From: an uncultured Bacteroidota bacterium
Lineage (GTDB): Bacteria > Bacteroidota > Bacteroidia > Flavobacteriales > Flavobacteriaceae
DNA length: 64,000 nt
Reading direction: 5' to 3'
Assembly: GCA_903913315.1 (NCBI GenBank)
Contig: CAIWKX010000115.1
Span: forward strand, 1-64,000
Part shown: positions 51,026-60,303 of the stretch, piece by piece
How the letters are laid out: each line of letters begins with the position of its first letter
Position numbering within the stretch: position 1 is the first letter of the stretch
Translations under genes and position numbers: made by a program
Notes under the pieces: model-generated
The model's database searches: none
Seen by the model: only the letters and a program-made list of their open reading frames with translations
Told to the model about the DNA's origin: nothing

Positions 51026-53785
51026 ATGGCAAATGCAACTTTTCTTCAACACTTAGCACAAGTTATTTTAAATGATTATTCTGATAAATTATCAGACACT
51101 ATAATTATCTTACCTAACAGGAGAGCTAAAGTCTTTCTAATAGAAGCGTTGAAAAAGCAATCTGAGAAAACCATATTTGCTCCTGAAATAATTAGTATTG
51201 AAGATTTTGTGCAAAACATTGCAGGTATTCGTTCTATAGACAGTGTGGAACTTTTATTTGAATTTTACACGATTTATTTGCACGTTACAGAAAAAGATAA
51301 AGAGTCTTTTGAAACCTTTGCCAATTGGGCAAAAACATTGCTCCAGGACTTTAATGAAATAGATCGTTACTTATTGGACCCCGATAAGGTTTTAAAGTAT
51401 TTAGAAAACATCAAAGAAGTTGAGCATTGGGCCGTTGATATAGACAAACGGACAAATCTTATTGAAAACTATCTTATTTTCTGGAAAAAACTGCCACATT
51501 ACTATCATTCTCTTTATCACTATTTACTTCAAAAAGGAGTTGGCTACCAAGGATTAATTTATAGAGAAGCTGTACATAATCTAAGTCACTTTTCAGAATC
51601 AGTAAAAGAAAAAAGCTTTGTTTTTGCTGGATTTAATGCCCTTAATCAAGCAGAAGAAAAGATAGTGCAACATCTTTTAGCATTAGATAAAGCCAAAATC
51701 TATTGGGATATTGATGAAACTTTTTTAAACGATACGTATCACGATACCGGACTTTTTCAACGACGATTTAAAGCGGAATGGCCTTACTATAAAACTAATC
51801 CGTATGAGTGGATATCTACTGAATATCAGCATGAGAAGAATATTCATGTCATTGGTACGCCAAAATCAATTGGTCAAGCCAAGATTGTTGGCGATATTAT
51901 TGAAAAACACAGTGATGCTACTAATGGCCAACTTCAAAATGTAGCTGTTGTGCTTGGAGAAGAAAGTCTTTTACTGCCAGTTTTGTATTCATTGCCAAGT
52001 AATGTTCCTGCTTTAAATATTACTATGGGATTTTCGAGCAAGAACAATCCTGCTCAATTGTTGATGGCAAAATTGTTTAAGATGCATACTAATGCGTTGG
52101 CTAGAAACGCTACTAGTTATGTCTTTTATTATAAAGATGTTTTGGATATTCTGACGCATCCGTTAATAGAACCGTATGTAAATGCATCAGGATTAGTGAA
52201 TCGTTTCAACCAAAATAACTACACTTTTATTGTCCATAAGCGTATTTTAGAATTGCAAGAAAAGCAGAATGATTTATTTCAATTGCTTTTTCAAAAATGG
52301 GATACTAATTCAGTGAAGGTCTTGGAGTGTTTATCTCAGGTATTATTGATTATCAAATCGAATTTAAGTAGCGATAATGAAGACGAAAAAATTACCAATG
52401 CCTTTGTATATTCCATTTTCAAAGTCATTAATCAACTGATTTCTTATTTTTCTTCTCATGAAAATATTGATACTATTGACACACTTTATGCTATCTACAA
52501 GCAAGTAATTGAGGTGGCAGAGGTTTCTTTTGAAGGAGAACCCTTGAACGGATTGCAAATTATGGGAGTGTTAGAAAGTCGAGTACTCGATTTTGAAACG
52601 GTGATTATCACCTCGGTAAATGAAGGCAAATTCCCTGCAGGGAAAAGTATGAATTCTTTTATTCCGTATGATGTGAAACGCGAATTGGGTTTGCCCACTT
52701 TTAAAGAAAAAGATGCGATTTATACCTACCACTTCTATCATTTATTGCAACGTGCTAAGAATGTGTATTTGTTATACAATTCTGATAGTGACGGTTTGGA
52801 TGCAGGTGAAAAAAGTCGATTTATTACCCAATTGGAAGTAGAAAAGCAACCGAAGCACAATTTGACATTTCAAACGTATAATGCCGATGTTCCCGAAATT
52901 GCTCATCAACCTATTGTAGTTCCAAAATCGGATAGTGTTTTGGTGCGATTAAAAGAAATCGCCGATAAAGGATTTTCTCCCTCATCGTTAACCGCTTATA
53001 TTCGAAATCCGATTCAATTTTATTTTCAACGTATTTTGCGCATTTCTGAAACCGATGAAGTGGAAGAAAATATCGCAGTAAATACACTTGGAACCATTAT
53101 TCACGGTGCTTTAGAAGAATTATATAAACCGTTTATCGGTAAAATATTAATTGAAAATGATATTACAACCTGCATTAAAAACATTGATGAAGAAGTTTTA
53201 AAACAATTCAAATTGGTCTATAAAGAAGGCGATATCAAAAAAGGGCGAAACCTTTTGGCCTATGAAGTTGCCAAACGAAATGTGCTTAATTTTTTAAAAT
53301 TAGAATTAGAATCCATTCAAAAAAATGGAGACAAAATTCAGATTATCGCGTTAGAAAAGCATTTGGATCGAACTTTAGAACATCCAAGCCTGCCTTATCC
53401 AGTGAAGATTGCAGGTAATGTTGACCGCATTGAAAACCGAAATGGCAAAATTAGAATCATCGATTATAAGACAGGAACGGTCACTCGACCAAGTGTTACT
53501 TTAAAATCATGGAATGGTTTAACTGAAGACATTAAAAACGATAAAATCATTCAGATTCTGGCCTATGCTTTTATGTATGCACCACAAGCCAAAGGATTAG
53601 AAATAGAAGCTGGGATTATTTCTTTTAAAAATTTAAAGAACGGATTTTTACCTTTTAATTTTAAAGAAGGTAAAGAAGTAAGCGAAGTGATTTCTTTTGA
53701 AATAATGGAAAATTATTTAGAAGAAATTGTGGTTTTATTGAATGAAATATTGGATGTTGGGGTTGCTTTTGAGGAGAAGATTTAA
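51026..53785 (+). CDS. PD-(D/E)XK nuclease family protein (AddB-like)
   Basis: LPNRRAKVFLIEAL; FSPSSLTAYIRNPIQFYFQRIL; IRIIDYKTGTV nuclease motif. Confidence 0.88.
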   Translation: MANATFLQHLAQVILNDYSDKLSDTIIILPNRRAKVFLIEALKKQSEKTIFAPEIISIEDFVQNIAGIRSIDSVELLFEFYTIYLHVTEKDKESFETFANWAKTLLQDFNEIDRYLLDPDKVLKYLENIKEVEHWAVDIDKRTNLIENYLIFWKKLPHYYHSLYHYLLQKGVGYQGLIYREAVHNLSHFSESVKEKSFVFAGFNALNQAEEKIVQHLLALDKAKIYWDIDETFLNDTYHDTGLFQRRFKAEWPYYKTNPYEWISTEYQHEKNIHVIGTPKSIGQAKIVGDIIEKHSDATNGQLQNVAVVLGEESLLLPVLYSLPSNVPALNITMGFSSKNNPAQLLMAKLFKMHTNALARNATSYVFYYKDVLDILTHPLIEPYVNASGLVNRFNQNNYTFIVHKRILELQEKQNDLFQLLFQKWDTNSVKVLECLSQVLLIIKSNLSSDNEDEKITNAFVYSIFKVINQLISYFSSHENIDTIDTLYAIYKQVIEVAEVSFEGEPLNGLQIMGVLESRVLDFETVIITSVNEGKFPAGKSMNSFIPYDVKRELGLPTFKEKDAIYTYHFYHLLQRAKNVYLLYNSDSDGLDAGEKSRFITQLEVEKQPKHNLTFQTYNADVPEIAHQPIVVPKSDSVLVRLKEIADKGFSPSSLTAYIRNPIQFYFQRILRISETDEVEENIAVNTLGTIIHGALEELYKPFIGKILIENDITTCIKNIDEEVLKQFKLVYKEGDIKKGRNLLAYEVAKRNVLNFLKLELESIQKNGDKIQIIALEKHLDRTLEHPSLPYPVKIAGNVDRIENRNGKIRIIDYKTGTVTRPSVTLKSWNGLTEDIKNDKIIQILAYAFMYAPQAKGLEIEAGIISFKNLKNGFLPFNFKEGKEVSEVISFEIMENYLEEIVVLLNEILDVGVAFEEKI

Positions 53786-53860
53786 CCACAAAGGACACAA
53801 AGTTTATGCACAAAGAACACAAAGCTTTGTAAACTTAGTGCAATTTTCGGGTCTTCGTGT

Positions 53861-54643
53861 TTAACATTTTTTAAAAAACTCCACCAACGCTTTCATCAAT
53901 TGATTTTTATTTTCAATATGGCTCATGTGTCCATCAGGAAATGAGGTGAGTTTTACTTTCGTGCCTTCTATTTGTTCCAGATTGTCTTCATAAATTAGGA
54001 CACCGTCTTTTTTTCCTAAAATCAACTGAATTGGATAAGGAGCAAAGTGCAAAATCACTTCTCTATCATTTCTAATTTTCATGCCCTCAAGTGAGGCAAC
54101 GATTCCTTGCAAGGGTGTTTTTAACGCTTCTATTTTAACCTTTTCTATTTGTTCTGCCAAGCGTTCTCGGTTGTTTTCACTGAATAAATTGGCAATACTC
54201 ATGCGCACAAAAGCTGTATAATTTTGCTTTACGGCTACAATGGCTCGGTCGCGATTGATTTTGCGTTCGTCGCTATCGGCGCGAGAAGTCGAGTTCAGTA
54301 GTACCAATCCTTTCATGTTATCGGGATACAATTCGGCGAAAGCCAATGCTACATACCCCCCCATAGAATGTCCTACCAAAATAGCTTTTCTAATTTTTAA
54401 TTCGTGCAACACATGATGCACCATATCGGCTTGGTCTTCCATCGAATGAACATAACCCAAGCAATCGGTTTGACCATGGCCTAACAAATCGATGGCAATC
54501 ACGCGATACTTTTTAGAAAATTCCGGTACAAAAGCATCCCACATTGATTGATTTTCCAAAAAACCATGTAACAGCACTACTGCCGTGCCTTTTCCTTGCT
54601 CGGTATAAGAGATTTTAGTGTTTTTGAAAGTGGTTGTTTTCAT
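53861..54643 (-). CDS. Alpha/beta hydrolase
   Basis: VVLLHGFLENQSMWD; LVGHSMGGYVALAFAE; internal start preferred. Confidence 0.92.
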   Translation of the reverse strand: MKTTTFKNTKISYTEQGKGTAVVLLHGFLENQSMWDAFVPEFSKKYRVIAIDLLGHGQTDCLGYVHSMEDQADMVHHVLHELKIRKAILVGHSMGGYVALAFAELYPDNMKGLVLLNSTSRADSDERKINRDRAIVAVKQNYTAFVRMSIANLFSENNRERLAEQIEKVKIEALKTPLQGIVASLEGMKIRNDREVILHFAPYPIQLILGKKDGVLIYEDNLEQIEGTKVKLTSFPDGHMSHIENKNQLMKALVEFFKKC

Positions 54644-54737
54644 AAAAATAAGCTCTGCAAAAATAGTTTTTGTTTTGAAATGATGGTTATCCATTTTTAA
54701 ATTAATAAGCACAATTTATGAACATCATTTTTAAAAT

Positions 54738-54926
54738 TTGACACTAAAAGCATTATAATTGATACTAAAAGCATTAAAATTGATGCTAAAAGTATTAATA
54801 TTGATGTTAAAAACATCTAAATTGACATTAAAAGCTTTAAAAATGATGATAAAAGCATCAACAATAAAGATAAAAGCATCAATAATAAAGATAAAAACAT
54901 CATAAATGATTATAAAAGCATCATTT
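54738..54926. repeat. Array of nine 21-bp quasi-palindromic tandem units
   Basis: Units at 54738, 54759, 54780, 54801, 54822, 54843, 54864, 54885, 54906; e.g. TTGATACTAAAAGCATTAAAA; composite ideal TGATGCT-AAA-AGCATCA is a perfect inverted repeat. Confidence 0.95.
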
Positions 54927-54971
54927 TTAAAATATATTGCTTATTTTTATACTTTCTAAATTTAAAAAGCG

Positions 54972-55322
54972 ATGATAAAAAGTAAGAACAACATTAATAC
55001 AGGTGCTCTTTTGGAGACTTATGTTTATAAAAATAAAATTACTAAAACTGATTTAGGTCTTGCCATAGGTAGAAACGGACTTGCCATTTTGCAATACATG
55101 CGAAATGACAGTATTCAAACGGGGATTTTGCTTGATATTTGTTATGCTGTGAAACACAATTTTTTTAAAGATATTGCCAATCAATTGCCCGATGATTTCA
55201 CCACAACAAATCCTGCCGACAAGAGTTTGATTTCTGAAAAAGACCAACTCATTGCGGAGCTTCAAGAAGAAGTCAAGGTATTGAAGATTCAAAATGAGGT
55301 GTTGATGAAGAAGAAGAAGTAG
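54972..55322 (+). CDS. Small putative HTH protein with C-terminal coiled coil
   Basis: KITKTDLGLAIGRNGLAILQYMRNDSIQTGILLDICYAVKHNFFKDIAN resembles XRE-like HTH; SEKDQLIAELQEEVKVLKIQNEVLMKKKK coiled coil. Confidence 0.6.
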   Translation: MIKSKNNINTGALLETYVYKNKITKTDLGLAIGRNGLAILQYMRNDSIQTGILLDICYAVKHNFFKDIANQLPDDFTTTNPADKSLISEKDQLIAELQEEVKVLKIQNEVLMKKKK

Positions 55323-55463
55323 GTTTTGGGTTTTTTGAACCACAAAAGACAGTATTTAATGCTCAGTATCGAGTGTTCAGTTGATTCTAATAAGGGAAAT
55401 TTTATAAAACAAAAAGGCACAGAAGCAAAAAACTTTTGTGCCTTTTTTTGTGGTTTATGAAAA

Positions 55464-56828
55464 TTATTTAATATCGGGCATAAAGACCCCTTCTTCGGTA
55501 ATCATAAACGTGAGTCGGTAGTAATCAATGTTTACCGCTACCCAAGGGTCGGTCATTTTGTATTGTTTAAACGCATCATTACTCAACAGCAAACAATGTT
55601 TTCTTTTTACATGGTCAATAAGATACACATCGGCTTCAACACCAGCAGGCGCAATGAGGTATTTGGCCTCATCATTTAGTTGGGGTAGTTTGTCTAAATC
55701 AATTAATTTGTGTCGAAGGGAGGCATCGGCAATGATTAATATATCACTAAATCCTTTGGTTTTTAGAAATCGAACCATTTTTATTAAATTGGCAATCGAC
55801 GGTTTTTCAGGAACACCATTTTGGCTATTGTGTGCTACATTGCTTCCGTCAATCACGATGCTTCTGTTCTGTAATTGATAGATTTCCAAAAACTCACCAT
55901 CCGTATCATAGTGCCCAAATTGAGCGGCTTCGGAATTGGTTTCAAGGAATGAAATATAGTCTTTGTTCTTTTTTAAAGAGGTTTTAAACCAATCAAATAG
56001 TTTTCCGTCCTTCGTTTTATATTGGCTAAGAGTTTGCTCTAATAGTATTTTTAATTTGGTTACGCCTATTTTTTTACCTTGTTCCAATTTGCTTAAAAGT
56101 AGTAATAACAGACTTTGATCATGGGGCAAATCGGGAGAAGACATCTCCAAATTGTGTTTATCGATATATTCTAAATACGTTTTTACCTTTTCTTCTTTGG
56201 CTTTTTGGTACTCCGAAAAGTTAGGAAATCCATTAACAAGAGCATCTTTATAATCCTTATTCATTTCAAATCCTTTTTCCTTTGCTGATTTATATTCTTC
56301 CACATTAGTAAAGCCTCCTACAAGGCTTTTCAGGGCTTGATTGTAATCTTCAAATTGATTTTCGATTACATAATTATACAGTTCTAGAGCATTTTGGAAG
56401 GGCTGGAAGGCAACATTTGCTTTTTGAATTGCTACAAAATCAGTTTTGTATTGTTCAAATCCAATCAAATAACCTTCGCTTTCTATTTTTTCAAGTTTTT
56501 CTTTGTCTTGAATACCAAATTTGGTTTTCATTTCATAGAGTTCATAGTTGCAAAGGCCTTCTTTTTTGGCATTATAAAAGTCGGTTGCTGAAGGAAATTT
56601 ATTTAGAAAAGCTGTTTTTGCGTCTTCTAAAGTTTCATATCCATTGGAATGAATCTGTAAAATGAATTGATGCGACAACACTCCAAATTTTGTAGCATTA
56701 TCAAAAATAAAAACTTCTTTGACATTGTGTTGTTCTATGTATTTGCATAAGTCTACTACATTTTCGAGTTCGATAATTGCGGTGTTTTGAACTTTGGCTT
56801 TGATGTAATTAATTTGGTTTGGCTTCAT
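55464..56828 (-). CDS. NYN/PIN-like (Zc3h12a-type) ribonuclease-domain protein with N-terminal repeats
   Basis: IVIDGSNVAHNSQNG, ILIIADASLRHKL, APAGVEADVYLIDHVKRKHCLLLSNDAFKQY; repeated GFxNxxEYxxAKxxGF segments. Confidence 0.7.
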   Translation of the reverse strand: MKPNQINYIKAKVQNTAIIELENVVDLCKYIEQHNVKEVFIFDNATKFGVLSHQFILQIHSNGYETLEDAKTAFLNKFPSATDFYNAKKEGLCNYELYEMKTKFGIQDKEKLEKIESEGYLIGFEQYKTDFVAIQKANVAFQPFQNALELYNYVIENQFEDYNQALKSLVGGFTNVEEYKSAKEKGFEMNKDYKDALVNGFPNFSEYQKAKEEKVKTYLEYIDKHNLEMSSPDLPHDQSLLLLLLSKLEQGKKIGVTKLKILLEQTLSQYKTKDGKLFDWFKTSLKKNKDYISFLETNSEAAQFGHYDTDGEFLEIYQLQNRSIVIDGSNVAHNSQNGVPEKPSIANLIKMVRFLKTKGFSDILIIADASLRHKLIDLDKLPQLNDEAKYLIAPAGVEADVYLIDHVKRKHCLLLSNDAFKQYKMTDPWVAVNIDYYRLTFMITEEGVFMPDIK

Positions 56829-56840
56829 ATAAATAATTGT

Positions 56841-57971
56841 TTAGTCTAAAGATATGGTTTTCCTAACGGAGATGATTTCGGTTTCTACAGCGGGTTTATT
56901 AATAAAATCATGATTTTTTTCAAGACATTCGTAGAGAATAACGGGCCACCTTCCCTCAAATTTTGCTGGTTGCTCTTTTTTTGCTGTTACTAAAGCGTCA
57001 TAAGTATCTTGATTGATCGTTTTACTTTTTAAATAAAGCTCCCAAATTTTTTCAATTGGAGCTTCTCCAATAAGTAATTGGGATTGAAACTGATTAAAAG
57101 AAGTTGCAGCACTATTTTGTAAAACGGCGCTTTCTAAAGGTAAATTTTTGGTAGAGGGCAACCAGTTTTTAATGTTTTTTCTAAAGAATTCTAATCCTTT
57201 ATTAGAATTCGGGTTGTCATAACATACTTTAGCCCATTGTTCAATTTTTTCTCTAAATTCTCTTGCGGGCTCGTTAAGTTGCGTTCTAGCAATATTGAGT
57301 TCTATGTCTGTAAAAGCGTTGAGAAATGGGAAAACACAACTTTCATCTGCATAAAAATTATCTAGCATTTCCGCTTCTTTACTCTCTGATTCATGAAATG
57401 CAAAAGGAAGAATTTTATTATTTTCTATGTCTTGAAAAGTGATGAAAAATAAAGGCATTCCTTTTTCAGAATCGGGCAATAATAATTGAAAAATTTTAGT
57501 GTTCGTTAAAATTTTAGGATCAATTTTTAGATCTTTTTCAATCCCAGAATAGTAGTAATAAAAATGGTCATCATTCAACAGTTTATTAAAGGTGCGAATG
57601 CCATATTGCTCTTCAAAAGCATTAAAAATTCTTTGAGATTCACCTTCAAAAAAAACGAGTAACGATGATTTTATTTTATTGATTCCAACAATAATTTGTG
57701 CGTTTTTATTTTTTATTTTAGAAAGACCTTTAAAGGTATCCACTCCTTTTTTATAAAGTTCATAATCGGGCGAGCTTTTAGTAATGTCCAATAAAAATCT
57801 CATTTTGGATTCAAAAGTAAAGTCTTTTGATTCTTCTTCAAGAAGATATATAGCCTTACCAATATTAGCACTTACTACATTTATATTTAAAATATAAGCA
57901 ATTCTGATGGATGCCTTGTATCCAAAAGTTAATAAGTTATCTCCTAAAACATTCAAAACTAACCATCTCAT
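56841..57971 (-). CDS. Conserved hypothetical protein
   Basis: 376 aa full ORF, 12-bp gaps to both neighbours on the same strand; no domain recognised. Confidence 0.7.
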   Translation of the reverse strand: MRWLVLNVLGDNLLTFGYKASIRIAYILNINVVSANIGKAIYLLEEESKDFTFESKMRFLLDITKSSPDYELYKKGVDTFKGLSKIKNKNAQIIVGINKIKSSLLVFFEGESQRIFNAFEEQYGIRTFNKLLNDDHFYYYYSGIEKDLKIDPKILTNTKIFQLLLPDSEKGMPLFFITFQDIENNKILPFAFHESESKEAEMLDNFYADESCVFPFLNAFTDIELNIARTQLNEPAREFREKIEQWAKVCYDNPNSNKGLEFFRKNIKNWLPSTKNLPLESAVLQNSAATSFNQFQSQLLIGEAPIEKIWELYLKSKTINQDTYDALVTAKKEQPAKFEGRWPVILYECLEKNHDFINKPAVETEIISVRKTISLD

Positions 57972-57983
57972 ACCCTATAAAAA

Positions 57984-59276
57984 TTAACTGTTCATAATTG
58001 ATTCAATTTCTTCTACTTCAATAGGAATACTGCGCATCAAGTTGAATGGTTCTCCTTTTGCTTGAATTACTACGTCGTCTTCAATGCGAATTCCGAAACC
58101 TTCAGCGGGAATGTAGATTCCTGGTTCCACGGTGAATACCATATTGGCTTGCATTGGTTCGTGTAATAATCCGTAGTCGTGTGTATCTAATCCCATGTGG
58201 TGAGAGGTTCCGTGCATGAAATATTTTTTATAAGCTGGCCAATCTGGATTTTCATTTTGCACATCGGCTTTGTCAATCAATCCTAAACCTAAAAGTTCAG
58301 AAGTCATTACTTTACCAACTTCTACATGATATTGCTTCCATAATGTTCCTGGAACTAACATTTTTGTAGCCTCATTTTTTACCCGTAAAACCGCATTATA
58401 CACTTCTTTTTGTCGATTAGAAAAACGTCCTGAAACCGGAACCATCCTCGTCATATCACTGGAATAATTGGCATATTCAGCACCAACATCCAACAAAATC
58501 AAATCGCCTGCTTTACATTGTTGGTTGTTTTCTATGTAATGCAATACATTGGCATTATTTCCTGACGCTATGATGGGTGTATAAGCAAAACCCTTAGAAC
58601 GATTTCTTAGAAATTCATGCGCAAATTCAGCTTCAATTTCATATTCCATTACGCCTGGTTTTACAAATGATAAGGCTCTGCGATAGCCTTTTTCAGTAAT
58701 ATTGCATGCTTCTTGAATCAAATCTAATTCTTCGCTTTCTTTTATGGAACGCAATCGTTGCAAAATAGGATTTGACTTTTCAACTTTATGAGCTGGATAA
58801 TTTTCTTTCCACCATTTGATAAAACGCGCTTCACGAGTTTCGGTTTCAATGGTTGCACGGTAATGCTCGTTTGTATTGATATACATCGTTTCGGCATACG
58901 TCATTACTTCTTTCAAAGTCTTAGGAAAATCTTGCAACCAAATCACAGTTTTTATCCCTGAAACTTCAAAAGCTCTTTCTTTTGTTAGTTTTTCACCTTC
59001 CCAAATGGCAATGTGTTCGTTGGTTTCTTTAAGAAAAAGAATTTCTTTTAAATTGTCATAAGGAGCATCTGGAAAAAGCAATAAAATACTTTCTTCTTGA
59101 TCCACTCCTGATAAATAAAAAATATCGCGGTGTTGTGCAAAAGGCAGCGTAGAATCGGCAGAAACAGGGTAAATATCGTTTGAATTAAAAACAGCAATAC
59201 TATTCGGTTTCATTTGTGCTGTAAATTTAGCTCTGTTTTTTATAAACAAGTCACGGTCAATTTGATGGTATTTCAT
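57984..59276 (-). CDS. pepP: Xaa-Pro aminopeptidase (M24B family)
   Basis: LLDVGAEYANYSSDMTRMVPVSG; HGTSHHMGLDTHD; FTVEPGIYIP; RIEDDVVI. Confidence 0.95.
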   Translation of the reverse strand: MKYHQIDRDLFIKNRAKFTAQMKPNSIAVFNSNDIYPVSADSTLPFAQHRDIFYLSGVDQEESILLLFPDAPYDNLKEILFLKETNEHIAIWEGEKLTKERAFEVSGIKTVIWLQDFPKTLKEVMTYAETMYINTNEHYRATIETETREARFIKWWKENYPAHKVEKSNPILQRLRSIKESEELDLIQEACNITEKGYRRALSFVKPGVMEYEIEAEFAHEFLRNRSKGFAYTPIIASGNNANVLHYIENNQQCKAGDLILLDVGAEYANYSSDMTRMVPVSGRFSNRQKEVYNAVLRVKNEATKMLVPGTLWKQYHVEVGKVMTSELLGLGLIDKADVQNENPDWPAYKKYFMHGTSHHMGLDTHDYGLLHEPMQANMVFTVEPGIYIPAEGFGIRIEDDVVIQAKGEPFNLMRSIPIEVEEIESIMNS

Positions 59277-59378
59277 AATATTAAAATGTTTGTTATTCCA
59301 AAAATAGAAAGAATATGGTTATCGGTTTAATAAATTTTGAAAAATTTATAAAAATCATTATTTTTATAAAAAAAACAC

Positions 59379-60230
59379 ATGAAAATTAAATTTATAGCTT
59401 GTTTCTTTCTTTTGAGCCACTTGGTTGATGCTCAAGACAAAAACGCCTATCAGTTATATAATAGTAAAGGTAAAAAAGTGCCCTATTCAAAAGTAATTAA
59501 ATCAGCCAAAGCCACACAAATAGTGCTTTTTGGAGAATTTCATAACAATCCTATATCGCATTGGTTGGAATTAGAAATGACTAAAGATATTGCCCAAAAA
59601 AAATCGATTGTTCAAGGTGCAGAAATGTTTGAAGCAGACAACCAAGAACAATTGAATCAATATTTAAGTGGAGAAATTGATCAAAAGAAGTTAGATTCTA
59701 CAGCTCGACTTTGGAAAAATTATAAAACCGATTACAAACCCTTGGTTGATTTTGCCAAAGCCAACAAAAATCCTTTTGTAGCTACTAATATTCCAAGAAA
59801 GTATGCTGCTTTAGTCTCAAAAAATGGATTTGAAGCGCTTGAATCATTAACCATTCAAGAAAAATCATGGATGGCACCGTTGCCTATTCCTTATGATGCT
59901 AATTTACCGGGTTATGTGGACATGCTGAAAATGATGGGTGAACATACAAGTCCCAACATGCCCAAAGCACAAGCTTGTAAGGATGCGACGATGGCTTATT
60001 TTATTTTTAAGAACTTAAAAGAAGATACTGTATTTATACATTATAATGGAAGTTATCATTCTGACAATTTTGAAGGGATCAATTGGTATTTAAAAAAAAA
60101 TAATTTGTCTATTAAAGTGATTACCATTTCGACCGTTGAACAAGAAGATGTGTCAAAATTAGAGCAACAAAATTATAATAAAGCAGATTTTATTCTCGTT
60201 ATAGATAAACATGTAACAAAAACTTATTAA
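59379..60230 (+). CDS. ChaN-family lipoprotein
   Basis: VLFGEFHNNPISHWLELEMTKDI; GAEMFEADNQ; FIHYNGSYHSD. Confidence 0.85.
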   Translation: MKIKFIACFFLLSHLVDAQDKNAYQLYNSKGKKVPYSKVIKSAKATQIVLFGEFHNNPISHWLELEMTKDIAQKKSIVQGAEMFEADNQEQLNQYLSGEIDQKKLDSTARLWKNYKTDYKPLVDFAKANKNPFVATNIPRKYAALVSKNGFEALESLTIQEKSWMAPLPIPYDANLPGYVDMLKMMGEHTSPNMPKAQACKDATMAYFIFKNLKEDTVFIHYNGSYHSDNFEGINWYLKKNNLSIKVITISTVEQEDVSKLEQQNYNKADFILVIDKHVTKTY

Positions 60231-60303
60231 ATTCGCTTCAATTATTCCTGTCAAAACTTTAGTACTTTTGCAAAGTTTGATGAAGTTAAATCAATATCAA
60301 AGT

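Noticed and set aside
54738-54926. CRISPR array
   Set aside because: Units are contiguous and similar along their full 21 bp, with no unique spacers and no cas genes nearby; the same applies to the 13.4 kb array and the 42-bp repeats near 28.9 kb.
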